Below are positions 16,628 to 25,007 of a stretch of 64,000 nucleotides of DNA, one piece after another. The stretch is from assembly GCA_028688015.1 (NCBI GenBank), contig JAQTZB010000001.1, forward strand, positions 413,663 to 477,662, in the 5' to 3' direction. The first letter of the stretch is position 1. The number at the start of each line of letters is the position of its first letter. The position numbers and the translations under genes were made by a program. This DNA is from Elusimicrobiales bacterium. GTDB lineage: Bacteria > Elusimicrobiota > Elusimicrobia > Elusimicrobiales > UBA9959. The notes beneath the pieces are model-generated. The model made no database searches. It was not told the DNA's origin and saw nothing but the letters and a program-made list of their open reading frames with translations.

Positions 16628-17329
16628 ATGCCCCACGCCAAGCCGGAACCAGCGCGCCTGCCCGCCCATGTGGCCATTATCATGGACGGCAACAGGCGCT
16701 GGGCCAGGAAGCGCGGCCTCCCCGCTCTGGCCGGGCACAAGGCCGGCGTGGACTCGGTGCACGCGGTGGTCAAGGCCGCCAGCGACTCGGGGATAAAGGC
16801 ACTGACGATCTACGCTTTCTCCACTGAAAACTGGAACCGCTCCAAGCTGGAGGTCAGCGCGCTGATGTTCCTGCTGGAGAAGACCATAGCCGCTTACGCC
16901 GACGAGCTCGAACGCGAGAACGTGCGCCTGATGTTCAGCGGCCGTCTGCAGCAGCTGCCCGCCGCAGCCAGGAAGGTGATGGACGCCGCCGTGGAGCGCC
17001 TGAAGGGCAGTACCGGCATGGTCCTTAACATCGCGCTCAACTACGGCGCCCGCCAGGAGATCCTGGACGCGGCCAACCGGGCCCTCGCCTCGGGAGTTAA
17101 GGTCCTGGACGAGGAAGCCTTCTCGAAACTGCTCTATACCGCGCCGCTGCCCGACCCGGACCTGCTGATCCGCACGTCCGGCGAGATGCGCGTCTCCAAT
17201 TTCCTGCTGTGGCAGATCGCCTACAGCGAGTTTTACGTGACGGAGACCCTTTGGCCCGACTTCAGGGCCGAGGAGTTCCGCAAGGCCCTGGTGGAATACC
17301 AGGCCCGCGAGCGAAGGAGAGGAAAATAA
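16628..17329 (+). CDS. uppS: Undecaprenyl diphosphate synthase
   Basis: This cis-prenyltransferase makes the C55 lipid carrier for peptidoglycan and LPS. IIMDGNRRWARKRG (catalytic D20), LTIYAFSTENWNRS, LNYGARQEI and PDPDLLIRTSGEMRVSNFLLWQIAYSEFY are all present. 233 aa. Its stop overlaps the cdsA start (TAATG). Confidence 0.97.
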   Translation: MPHAKPEPARLPAHVAIIMDGNRRWARKRGLPALAGHKAGVDSVHAVVKAASDSGIKALTIYAFSTENWNRSKLEVSALMFLLEKTIAAYADELERENVRLMFSGRLQQLPAAARKVMDAAVERLKGSTGMVLNIALNYGARQEILDAANRALASGVKVLDEEAFSKLLYTAPLPDPDLLIRTSGEMRVSNFLLWQIAYSEFYVTETLWPDFRAEEFRKALVEYQARERRRGK

Positions 17330-18138
17330 TGCTGCTACCCCGTGTGCTCACCGCGCTGTTCGGCATCCCCGTCGTCCTGCTGCTTATCCGCGCCGGCGGC
17401 CCCGCCTACGCGGTCTTCGTCCTCACGGTCATCGCCTTCTCCCTTTACGAGTACGCCACGATGATGAAGCTGGGTGCCAAACCGGTGCAGTCCCCGGCGC
17501 TTTACTTCTTCGGCCTGCTGCTGCCGGCCGCGCTGTATTTCGACCGGTTCGGCGCCTCGGCCGCAGGCCCCAATAACTTTTCCGGCCTCCTCGTTTCCCT
17601 GACCGTCATCGGCATCATGTCCTGGGAGCTGTTCTCCCCCAAGAAATACCTGGAGCGCATGGGCCTCACGCTGCTGGGCGTGTTCATGATCTCCTGGTGC
17701 CTGTTCCACCTGGTCGCCATCCGCGAACTGCGGCCGGCCGGCTTCTGGCTGACGATAATGCTGATCGTCACCGTCTGGGTTATGGATACCGCGGCTTACT
17801 TCTTCGGCAAGAATTTCGGCCGCAGGCAGCTCTCCACGATCAGCCCCAAGAAGACCTGGGAGGGCGCGGCCGCCGGCTTCATTTCCGCTATCCTCACCGC
17901 CTGGGGCGTCAGCAAGCTCTCCGGCGGCGCGTTCTCCCCGGCCTTCGCCGCGGGCGCCGGCGTGCTCATCGGAATCTTCGGCCAGGTCTCGGATATCGCC
18001 GAGTCCATGCTCAAGCGCGCCGTGGGCGCCAAGGATTCTTCCAGCATCCTGCCGGGCCACGGCGGCATCCTGGACCGCTTCGACTCATACATCTTCCTCG
18101 CCCCGGTCATCTATTACTACTCCGTCTTCGCCCTCTAA
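17329..18138 (+). CDS. cdsA: Phosphatidate cytidylyltransferase
   Basis: CdsA makes CDP-diacylglycerol at the inner membrane. 269 residues with about seven hydrophobic helices and the C-terminal family signature (SMLKRAVGAKDSSSILPGH followed by GGILDRFDS). ATG 17329 overlaps the uppS stop; the upstream in-frame extension inside uppS is discarded. dxr follows with no gap. Confidence 0.95.
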   Translation: MLLPRVLTALFGIPVVLLLIRAGGPAYAVFVLTVIAFSLYEYATMMKLGAKPVQSPALYFFGLLLPAALYFDRFGASAAGPNNFSGLLVSLTVIGIMSWELFSPKKYLERMGLTLLGVFMISWCLFHLVAIRELRPAGFWLTIMLIVTVWVMDTAAYFFGKNFGRRQLSTISPKKTWEGAAAGFISAILTAWGVSKLSGGAFSPAFAAGAGVLIGIFGQVSDIAESMLKRAVGAKDSSSILPGHGGILDRFDSYIFLAPVIYYYSVFAL

Positions 18139-19314
18139 ATGAAACAGGTCGTCATACTGGGTTCCACCGGCTCCATCGGCGTCAACGCGCTGAAAGCCGT
18201 GCGCCACCTCGGCCGCGGCTGGGGCGTGCTGGGCCTGGCGGCCAACTCCGACGTCAAGGGCCTGCTGGCGCAGGCGAAGGCCTGCCGGCCCGCCTATCTG
18301 GCTGTTTTCGACCACGACGCCTGGAAGGAACTTTCAGCCGCAGCGCCGAAGGGAGTAAGAGTGCTCCCCCCCGGCGTGGAGGGCCTCGCGGAGCTGGCTT
18401 CCCTGCCCGCGGCCGACGTCGTGCTCAGCGCCGTCACCGGCGCGGCCGGCTTCGCCCCGCTGCTGGCGGCCATCCGCGCCTCCAAGCACATAGCGCTGGC
18501 CAACAAGGAGCCGATGGTCATGGCGGGCGGGCTGCTGATGCAGGAAGCCCGGCGCTGGGAGGCGAAGATCATACCCGTGGACTCGGAGCCCTCTGCGATC
18601 TTTCAGTGCCTCGCCGGCGTGCCGGCGGGCGGCTATGACGCCGCGTTGAACCGCGTTTTCCTCACCGCGTCCGGCGGCCCCTTCTACGCCCGCAAGGGCT
18701 CGCTGGCCTCCGTCACCCCGGCCCAGGCGCTGAAGCACCCGCGCTGGGAGATGGGGCCCAAGATCACCGTGGACTCCTCCACGCTGATGAACAAGGGCCT
18801 CGAAGCTATAGAGATCCAGAACCTTTTCTCCCTCCCTATCTCCAAGGTCCAGGTGCTGGTGCACCCGCAGTCGGTGGTTCATTCCGGCGTGGAATACTCC
18901 GACGGCTCCGTGCTGGCCCAGCTCTCCTGGCCCGACATGCGCCTGCCCATCCAGTACGCGCTTACCTGGCCGGCCCGCGCTCCTTCGCTGGCCGAGCCGC
19001 TGGACTTCTATAAGCTCTCCCGGCTGGATTTCTTTAAGCCTGATTTCCGCCGCTTTCCCTGCCTGGAACTCGCGCTCGAGGCCGCGCGCCGCGGCGGCAT
19101 CCGCCCGGCCGCGTTGAGCGCCGCCAACGAGGTAGCCGTGGAGCGCTTCATCGCCGGACGGCTGCGCTTCACCGGGATCCCGGCCGTGGTAGAGAAAGTG
19201 CTGGCCGCCTGCCGCGGCGACTCCGCCGGGCTGACCCTGGCCGGGGCCGTCGAGGCCGACGCCTGGGCGCGGCAGAAAGCCGCGGACGCCGCAGACATGA
19301 TTCGCAAGAGGTAA
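18139..19314 (+). CDS. dxr: 1-deoxy-D-xylulose 5-phosphate reductoisomerase
   Basis: Dxr is the second enzyme of the MEP isoprenoid pathway (DXP to MEP, NADPH). The Rossmann motif ILGSTGSIG is at residues 6-14, followed by ALANKEPMVMAGG, the metal-binding PVDSEPSAIFQ, HPRWEMGPKITVDSSTLMNKG and LSAANEVAVERF. 391 aa. ATG directly follows the cdsA stop. With ispG downstream it places two MEP genes in this operon. Confidence 0.97.
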   Translation: MKQVVILGSTGSIGVNALKAVRHLGRGWGVLGLAANSDVKGLLAQAKACRPAYLAVFDHDAWKELSAAAPKGVRVLPPGVEGLAELASLPAADVVLSAVTGAAGFAPLLAAIRASKHIALANKEPMVMAGGLLMQEARRWEAKIIPVDSEPSAIFQCLAGVPAGGYDAALNRVFLTASGGPFYARKGSLASVTPAQALKHPRWEMGPKITVDSSTLMNKGLEAIEIQNLFSLPISKVQVLVHPQSVVHSGVEYSDGSVLAQLSWPDMRLPIQYALTWPARAPSLAEPLDFYKLSRLDFFKPDFRRFPCLELALEAARRGGIRPAALSAANEVAVERFIAGRLRFTGIPAVVEKVLAACRGDSAGLTLAGAVEADAWARQKAADAADMIRKR

Positions 19315-19316
19315 AA

Positions 19317-20480
19317 ATGATCATCTCCATACTCGCAGTACTGTTCACCTTCGGACTCGTCATCTTCCTGCACGAGTTCGGCCACTTCATCGTCTGCAAG
19401 CTGGTAGGCATCCGGGTCGACGCCTTCTCTTTCGGCTTCGGCAAAGAACTGCTGGGCTTTACCCGCGGGGATACACGCTACTCCTTGCGGCTTATCCCGC
19501 TGGGCGGCTACGTCAAGCCGGCCGGCGAGGAAATAGAGGAAGAGGCCCCCGCGGCCCCCGAGGAGCCGGCGGGCCAGCCCCCCTCCGCAACCACGGAGGC
19601 CGCTGCGCCGCCGGCTGAAAAAGAGGCCGCGCTGGCCCCCTACATGTATTTTGCCAAGCCTTGGTACGCCCGCTTCGCGGTGGTGCTGGCCGGGCCCGTG
19701 ATGAACTACCTGCTGGCCTTCGCGCTGTTCTCCGGCGTGATCCTGCTGGTCGGCGAGCCGCGCCCCTCCAAAGCGCCGGTGCTCGGCGACGTCTCCCAGG
19801 GCTACCCCGCCGACCTCGCGGGCCTTAAGGCCGGAGATAAGATCGTGAAGGTGGACGGCGTCACTACCGACAGCTGGGGCGCCATGGCCGGCGCGATCTA
19901 CGCCAAGGTGGAAAAAGAGATCTCGGTCACCTACGAGCGCGCCGGCGCCGCGGCCACCGTCAAACTGAAGACGCGCAAATCGCCGGAAGGCGCCGAGCGG
20001 GGCGTGATAGGCATCTCTCCCGCCGTGGAGTACGCTCCGGTGCCCCTGCTGAAGGGCCTGCGGATGGGCGCCCACCAGTGCTGGTACTGGACCAACTTCA
20101 CGGTGCAGACGCTGAAATCCAACATCATCAAGCGCGAGAAGCCCGACCTCGCAGGGCCCATCGGCATCGTGAACATAGTCAGCAAGGCCGCGCATACCGG
20201 CAAGGCGGACTTCTTCTTCCTTATCGGCCTGATCTCCGTGGCCGTCGGCTTCTTCAACCTGCTGCCGATCCCGCTGCTCGACGGCGGGTGGATGATCCTC
20301 TACCTCTTCGAGGGAGTTTCCCGGCGCAAGCTGACCGGGAACATGATGAAATACGTCAACGCCGCCGGCATGGTAATGTTGCTGTCCATCCTGGTCTTCG
20401 CCACCTACAACGACATCATGCGCATAGTCGCGAGCCGCGCCGCCAAGCAGGCCGCCGCAGAGCAGGTGCAGCCTAAATGA
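19317..20480 (+). CDS. rseP: Site-2 intramembrane zinc protease RseP
   Basis: RseP-type proteases cleave anti-sigma factors and remnant signal peptides within the membrane. HEFGH at residues 19-23 is the zinc site. One PDZ domain lies at about 140-215 (GYPADLAGLKAGDKIVKVDG), and the second metal motif NLLPIPLLDGG is near residue 307. An Ala/Pro/Glu-rich insert (about 67-105) precedes the second helix. 387 aa. It overlaps ispG by 4 bases (ATGA). Confidence 0.94.
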   Translation: MIISILAVLFTFGLVIFLHEFGHFIVCKLVGIRVDAFSFGFGKELLGFTRGDTRYSLRLIPLGGYVKPAGEEIEEEAPAAPEEPAGQPPSATTEAAAPPAEKEAALAPYMYFAKPWYARFAVVLAGPVMNYLLAFALFSGVILLVGEPRPSKAPVLGDVSQGYPADLAGLKAGDKIVKVDGVTTDSWGAMAGAIYAKVEKEISVTYERAGAAATVKLKTRKSPEGAERGVIGISPAVEYAPVPLLKGLRMGAHQCWYWTNFTVQTLKSNIIKREKPDLAGPIGIVNIVSKAAHTGKADFFFLIGLISVAVGFFNLLPIPLLDGGWMILYLFEGVSRRKLTGNMMKYVNAAGMVMLLSILVFATYNDIMRIVASRAAKQAAAEQVQPK

Positions 20481-21580
20481 GCGGCTGCGCCTGCCACGCC
20501 AAGCCGCGCAAGACCCGCAAGGTGCGTGTGGGCCGCTTCTCCATAGGCGGCACTTCCCCCGTTTCGGTGCAGAGCATGTGCAATACCGATACGCGCGACG
20601 TGAAGTCGACGGTGGACCAGGCGCGCCGATTGGAGGCCGCCGGCTGCGAGATCGTGCGCGTGGCCGTGCCCGACATGCAGGCCGCGCAGGCGCTTGGCCG
20701 CATCAAGGGCGCCATCGGCATCCCGCTGGTGGCCGACATTCACTTCGACTGGCGCCTGGCCGTGGAGGCCGTACGGCAGGGCGTCGACAAGATCCGCATC
20801 AACCCCGGCAATATCGGCGAGAAAGACAAGGTCAAAGAGGTGGTGAAAGCCTGCAAAGCCGCCGGCGTGCCTATACGCGTGGGCGTGAACGCGGGCTCCC
20901 TGCGCGCGCTCAGGGACAACCCGAACCCGCGCTGGCAGCCCTACGACTGGGCTAAGCAGATGGTCAAAGAGGCGCTCGGAGAAGTGAAGCTGCTGGAGGG
21001 CCTCGGTTTTCGCGACATCGTGGTCTCGCTGAAGGCCGACGACATAGAGCGCACCCTCATGGCCAACGCCCTGTTCGCCTCCAAATCCGACATCCCCCTG
21101 CACATCGGCGTGACCGAGGCCGGCAGCTTCCTGGCCGGCACTGTAAAATCCTCGCTCGGTATCGGCCTGCTGCTCTCGCAGGGCCTCGGGGACACTGTGC
21201 GCGTTTCCCTGACCGAGGACCCGGTAATGCAGGTGCGCGCAGCCTATGAAATCCTGAAGGCGCTGGGCCTGCGCCAGTACGGCCCGGACCTGGTCTCCTG
21301 TCCGACTTGCGGCCGCTGCCAGGTGAACGTCGGCAAGGTGGTGCGCGAGCTGGAGGAGCGGATCTACTCCGACCCCGGCCTGCTGAAGAAGTCGGAAGGT
21401 ATGAAGATAGCCGTTATGGGTTGCCCCGTGAACGGGCCGGGCGAGGCCCGCTCCGCAGATTTCGGAGTGGCCGGCGGCAAGGGGCGGGGCATCTGGATAG
21501 AGAAGGGCAAGCAGATCAAGGTCATTAAAGAGTCGGAGTGGGTCAACGAAGTCATCCGCAAGATCCGCGGGTCTAACTAG
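20477..21580 (+). CDS. ispG: 4-hydroxy-3-methylbut-2-en-1-yl diphosphate synthase
   Basis: IspG is the [4Fe-4S] enzyme converting MEcPP to HMBPP. The TIM-barrel part shows VQSMCNTDTRDV, VADIHFDWRLA, KIRINPGNIG and GVNAGSL. The cluster ligands are in CPTCGRC (around residue 275) and MGCPVNGPGEAR. 367 aa is the compact bacterial form. It overlaps rseP. Confidence 0.96.
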   Translation: MSGCACHAKPRKTRKVRVGRFSIGGTSPVSVQSMCNTDTRDVKSTVDQARRLEAAGCEIVRVAVPDMQAAQALGRIKGAIGIPLVADIHFDWRLAVEAVRQGVDKIRINPGNIGEKDKVKEVVKACKAAGVPIRVGVNAGSLRALRDNPNPRWQPYDWAKQMVKEALGEVKLLEGLGFRDIVVSLKADDIERTLMANALFASKSDIPLHIGVTEAGSFLAGTVKSSLGIGLLLSQGLGDTVRVSLTEDPVMQVRAAYEILKALGLRQYGPDLVSCPTCGRCQVNVGKVVRELEERIYSDPGLLKKSEGMKIAVMGCPVNGPGEARSADFGVAGGKGRGIWIEKGKQIKVIKESEWVNEVIRKIRGSN

Positions 21581-21583
21581 TAT

Positions 21584-22171
21584 ATGCCGGACAGCCTCTT
21601 CGAGAACGCCGCTTTCATGCGCCACGCGCTGGACGCCATTCCTTCGATGGTGTTGGTGACCGACGAAGACGCCCGCATCCTCTACCGCAACCTGGCCGCC
21701 CGCGAACTGCTGGCCGGAGAGAAGATCTACGGCATGCGCGTGGGAGAGGTCATGCATTGCGTCCATTCCACGGACGTGCCGGCCGGCTGCGGCCGCGGCC
21801 CCAGGTGCGCCGACTGCATCGTGCGCAGGTCCGTTAACGCCGCCCTTTCCGGCCAGGCCTTCAGGCGGGAGCGCACCGACATCACCGTCACCATGCGGGG
21901 CAAGACCCTTGCCGTACCCGCCCTGGTCTCCTCCTCCCCTTTCACCTTCTCCGAAAAGCTCCACGCCCTGCTGGTCATAGAGGACATCTCCGAGCTGGCT
22001 GAGCTGCGCGCCCTGCTGCCCATCTGTTCCTCCTGCAAGAAGATCCGCACCGAGGATGGCAGTTGGGAGAAGGTGGAGGTCTATATCCGGGCCCACGTGC
22101 CCGAGGTCAACCTCTCCCACGGCCTCTGCCCGGACTGCGCCAGAAAGCTCTATCCCAGCCACTCCGACTGA
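21584..22171 (+). CDS. PAS-domain sensor-like protein with Cys-rich C-terminus
   Basis: 195 residues. The N-terminal PAS domain (ALDAIPSMVLVTDEDARILYRNLAARELLA) contains an inserted Cys cluster, CVHSTDVPAGCGRGPRCADC, often seen in PAS modules of anaerobes and possibly a metal or redox site. The C-terminus, LPICSSCKKIRTEDGSWEKVE followed by HGLCPDCARKLYP, is a zinc-ribbon-like tail that commonly follows PAS domains. No kinase or output domain is present, so it may act as an adaptor or redox sensor. It follows ispG by 3 bases; a link to the catabolic operon downstream is possible but unproven. Confidence 0.8.
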   Translation: MPDSLFENAAFMRHALDAIPSMVLVTDEDARILYRNLAARELLAGEKIYGMRVGEVMHCVHSTDVPAGCGRGPRCADCIVRRSVNAALSGQAFRRERTDITVTMRGKTLAVPALVSSSPFTFSEKLHALLVIEDISELAELRALLPICSSCKKIRTEDGSWEKVEVYIRAHVPEVNLSHGLCPDCARKLYPSHSD

Positions 22172-22289
22172 CCCCGCGGCCGAGCCCGTTTTCGCCTTTA
22201 TTTACCCCCCCGCATTTGTTAAAATTCTAGTAGGGTTCGAGGCCATTTTTACCCCGGCTTCAGCCATGTCAAACCCAAGGAGAAACCCG

Positions 22290-23105
22290 ATGAAACCCAA
22301 TGATTTCCTGAAATTGATGGACAAGGCGAAAATGTACGACCTGACCCAGCCGCTGAGCATCCACACCCCCCCGTGGCCGAGCTACATGCCGCTGCAGCTG
22401 CAGTACTTCAAGCGCATCGCCGGCGCGCACATGGGCCAGGGCGCCAACGGCCAGATCATGACCACCTCCAACCACGTGGGCACCCACATGGACGGCGAGA
22501 TCCATTTCTACAGCGCCGGCCGCACCATAGGCGAGGTCCCGATGAACGAGTGGGCCGGCCAGGCCGTGGTCGTAGACATCTCCAAGGACGTGGGCGACTA
22601 CGACCTCTACGAGCCCGAGCTGCTGATGAAGCGCGCCGACATCCGCAAGGGCGATATCCTCATCATCAACACCGGCTACCACAAGTACGCCTGGTACGAG
22701 AAGGGCACCTGCGACGAAGTCCGCTACTTCTGCAAGCACCCCGGCCCGGGCCCGCGCTTTCACAAGTGGGCGCTGGACATGAAATTCAAATGGATCGGCG
22801 TGGACTGCGGCTCGGCCGACCACCCGATGAACACCATCATCCGCAACTGGCACCCCAAGCTCTTCATCGAGGCCGAGAAGAAGCTGGAGGCCAACTACGG
22901 CAAGAAATGGGACGAGATGTTCCCCCAGGAGACCTTCTACCAGGTCATGCACCTCAAGCTGTTCCCCAAGAAGCTGGTGCACGCCGAGAACGTGGGCGGC
23001 GAGATAGACAAGCTGTCGAACAAGCGCTGCTGGCTGGGCTTCTTCCCCCTCAAGGGCATAGAGCTTGAGTCGGCCATGGGCCGCGTGGTGGCCTGGACGG
23101 CGTAA
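22290..23105 (+). CDS. Cyclase-family (PF04199-type) metal-dependent hydrolase
   Basis: The 271-aa protein carries the HxGTHxD metal motif, here SNHVGTHMDGEIHF (H62, H66, D68). Relatives include kynurenine formamidase and isatin hydrolase, Mn/Zn enzymes that hydrolyse amides, often of cyclic substrates. Further conserved pieces are DLTQPLSIHTPPWP and KGDILIINTGYHK. ATG 22290 follows AAGGAG; an ATG at 22266 is the alternative. It is the first gene of the molybdenum-hydroxylase operon, which suggests that it opens the ring of the hydroxylated product. The substrate is not predictable from sequence alone. Confidence 0.85.
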   Translation: MKPNDFLKLMDKAKMYDLTQPLSIHTPPWPSYMPLQLQYFKRIAGAHMGQGANGQIMTTSNHVGTHMDGEIHFYSAGRTIGEVPMNEWAGQAVVVDISKDVGDYDLYEPELLMKRADIRKGDILIINTGYHKYAWYEKGTCDEVRYFCKHPGPGPRFHKWALDMKFKWIGVDCGSADHPMNTIIRNWHPKLFIEAEKKLEANYGKKWDEMFPQETFYQVMHLKLFPKKLVHAENVGGEIDKLSNKRCWLGFFPLKGIELESAMGRVVAWTA

Positions 23106-23113
23106 CCTTGCAA

Positions 23114-23154
23114 GCCGCGCCCGGAGGCCAGAACCCCGGGCGCGGCCGATTTTA
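23114..23154 (+). terminator. Hairpin after the cyclase gene, possible partial terminator
   Basis: An 11-bp stem GCCGCGCCCGG / CCGGGCGCGGC with an 11-base loop is followed by CGATTTT. The U tract is weak, so it may only reduce read-through into the hydroxylase genes or protect the upstream mRNA. Confidence 0.4.
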
Positions 23155-23165
23155 AGGAGCATACA

Positions 23166-24059
23166 ATGCCTATAGCGACGGAATTCGAGTACGTGAAACC
23201 CAAAGACATGGACGAGGCCCTCCATGTCTTTTCACTTTACCGGGAGAAAGCCAGGGCCCTCGCGGGCGGGACCGACCTGGTGGTCCACCTGAAGGAAGGA
23301 CTGGCCCGGCCCGAGGTGGTGGTGGATATCAAGGCCCTGCCCGAACTGGCCGGCCTGGAGTTCAAGGGCAAAAAGCTGCGCATTGGCGCGCTGGCCACCT
23401 TCACCGACCTGATAGAGTCTGCGGCCGTTAAAGCCAATTTCCCCGTGCTCTGGGAGGCCGCGCTCACCGTGGCCTCCACCGGCGTGCGCAATCGCGCCAC
23501 GGTGGCGGGCAATATCTGCTCCGCCGTGCCATCGGCCGATTCCGCCCCCGCGCTGGCCGTCTACGAGGCCGTGGTGCTGGTACGCGGGCTGAAGGGCGAG
23601 CGCTCCATCCCTGTCGGGGAGTGGTTCACGGGCCCCAAGAAGACCGCGCTGCAGCCCGACGAACTTGTGGTCGCCGTTGAACTGGCCGCCCCGGCCAAGA
23701 AGCACGGCGGCTGCTACATGAAATTGTCCCGCTACGAAGGGGAGGACCTGGCGCAGGGCGGTATAGCCGCGCTGGCCTTTGCGGATAACACCTACCGCGT
23801 GGCGGTCTGCGCGCTGGGCCCGAAGCCCGCGCGCTGCCCCGCCGTGGAGGCCGCCCTGAACGGCGGCAAGCTCGGCCCCAAAGTCCTCGAAAGCGCCAAG
23901 GCGGCCCTGCTGGGCGAGATCGCCCCGATCAGCGACATCCGCTCCTCGAAAGAATACCGCGTGCACATGGCGCAGGTGATGCTGGAGCGCGCGCTGCAGA
24001 GCGCGGTGGCCCGCCTGTTCGGCAAGGGGCCGAAGTACGGAAGCGAGAACATCTGCTAG
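23166..24059 (+). CDS. Molybdenum hydroxylase, FAD-binding medium subunit (XdhB/CoxM type)
   Basis: 297 aa, the usual size of the FAD subunit that passes electrons from the Fe-S subunit to an acceptor. The FAD pyrophosphate loop ARALAGGTDLVVHLKEG (about 29-45) and the second loop TVAGNICSAVPSADSAPAL (about 114-132) are conserved. The C-terminal CO_deh_flav_C-like domain follows. AAGGAG precedes the ATG. The next gene encodes the 2Fe-2S subunit 14 bases downstream. Confidence 0.93.
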   Translation: MPIATEFEYVKPKDMDEALHVFSLYREKARALAGGTDLVVHLKEGLARPEVVVDIKALPELAGLEFKGKKLRIGALATFTDLIESAAVKANFPVLWEAALTVASTGVRNRATVAGNICSAVPSADSAPALAVYEAVVLVRGLKGERSIPVGEWFTGPKKTALQPDELVVAVELAAPAKKHGGCYMKLSRYEGEDLAQGGIAALAFADNTYRVAVCALGPKPARCPAVEAALNGGKLGPKVLESAKAALLGEIAPISDIRSSKEYRVHMAQVMLERALQSAVARLFGKGPKYGSENIC

Positions 24060-24073
24060 CCCTTGGAACCGAT

Positions 24074-24544
24074 ATGAAAAACCTGAACATCCAATTCAAG
24101 CTCAACGGCGAGAAGGTCGCCCTGGCGGTGGAGCCCAACGACGTGCTGCTGGACGTGCTGCGCGGCAGGCTGGGCATCAAGAGCCCAAAGGTGGGCTGCG
24201 ACCGCGGCGACTGCGGCACCTGCACCGTCCTGATGAACGGCCGCACCGTGCGCTCCTGCCTGGCGCTGGCCGCCGAGGCCGACGGCACGGAGATCGTGAC
24301 CCTCGAGGGAGCCAACACCACCCGCAAGTGGACCCAGAAGCTGCAGAAGAAATTCCACGAGAAGAACGCCTTCCAGTGCGGCTTCTGCGCGCCCGGGGTG
24401 ATCCTGTCGGCCACCGAGCTGCTGGAGAAGAACCCGAAGGCCTCCGCCCACGACATCAAGGAAGCCATCGCCGGCAACCTGTGCCGCTGCACCGGCTACG
24501 AGCCGATAGTGGAAGCTATAGAAGAGACGGTGAAGGGTAAATGA
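24074..24544 (+). CDS. Molybdenum hydroxylase, 2Fe-2S small subunit (XdhC/CoxS type)
   Basis: 156 aa with both [2Fe-2S] sites. The plant-ferredoxin-like cluster has C42, C47, C50 and C62 (GCDRGDCGTC). The all-helical second cluster has C102, C105, C137 and C139 (QCGFCAPG and NLCRCTGYEPIVEAI). It relays electrons from the molybdenum centre to FAD. It overlaps the lipoprotein gene by 4 bases (ATGA). Confidence 0.95.
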   Translation: MKNLNIQFKLNGEKVALAVEPNDVLLDVLRGRLGIKSPKVGCDRGDCGTCTVLMNGRTVRSCLALAAEADGTEIVTLEGANTTRKWTQKLQKKFHEKNAFQCGFCAPGVILSATELLEKNPKASAHDIKEAIAGNLCRCTGYEPIVEAIEETVKGK

Positions 24545-24981
24545 CGCGCAACCTGGCTTTAGCCGCCGCGCTGGCAGGGCTGTGCGCCTGCGCCATACCC
24601 CAGCCCGGCATGTACGGCAACTCCGTCTACGGCGGTTTGGGCGCCAAGCGGGTCTCCCCCTTCGTCGCGCCTCAGCAGCAGGCCGCGCCCGAGTATGTCG
24701 AAGAGCTGGTGGAGGTCGTCACCGAGCCTCCCGGCGCCCGCATCCACGTGAACGACGCCCTGGCCGGCCACTCGCCGCTGCAGTACACTGTGCGCCGTTT
24801 CTGGCGCGGCCAGCCCGGTTACATGTCGCTCGACCCGATCAAGGTCGAGGCGCTGCCCGTGGCCGCCGGCCAGTGCGTGCAGAGCGGGACCTACGGCCAG
24901 AACAACCAGAAGGCCCCGGCCCCGGTGCGCTTCGTGATGACGGACTGTAAAGTCCAGGGCAATACGCCGCCGGCGAAGTAG
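24541..24981 (+). CDS. Small lipoprotein with PEGA-like domain, inside the hydroxylase operon
   Basis: 146 residues. The hydrophobic N-terminus ends in LCAC, a lipobox-like site, so an acylated exported protein is likely. The central EVVTEPPGARIHVNDALAGHSP resembles PEGA domains, which occur in surface-exposed or cell-wall proteins; two Cys in the C-terminal part could pair. It is translationally coupled to the 2Fe-2S gene and lies 26 bases before the large-subunit gene, so it is coexpressed with cytoplasmic enzyme subunits although it should be outside the cytoplasm. Function unknown. Confidence 0.7.
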   Translation: MTRNLALAAALAGLCACAIPQPGMYGNSVYGGLGAKRVSPFVAPQQQAAPEYVEELVEVVTEPPGARIHVNDALAGHSPLQYTVRRFWRGQPGYMSLDPIKVEALPVAAGQCVQSGTYGQNNQKAPAPVRFVMTDCKVQGNTPPAK

Positions 24982-25007
24982 AGAACTTTCAGAGACCAGA
25001 GGTAACT

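Noticed and set aside
20405..22162. Long antisense open frame of 585 codons (and similar ones at 26457-28316, 34386-36347 and 43456-45432)
   Set aside because: High GC content opens the opposite frames of real genes; the predicted proteins are Gly/His/Leu-biased, lack family motifs and oppose well-identified genes.
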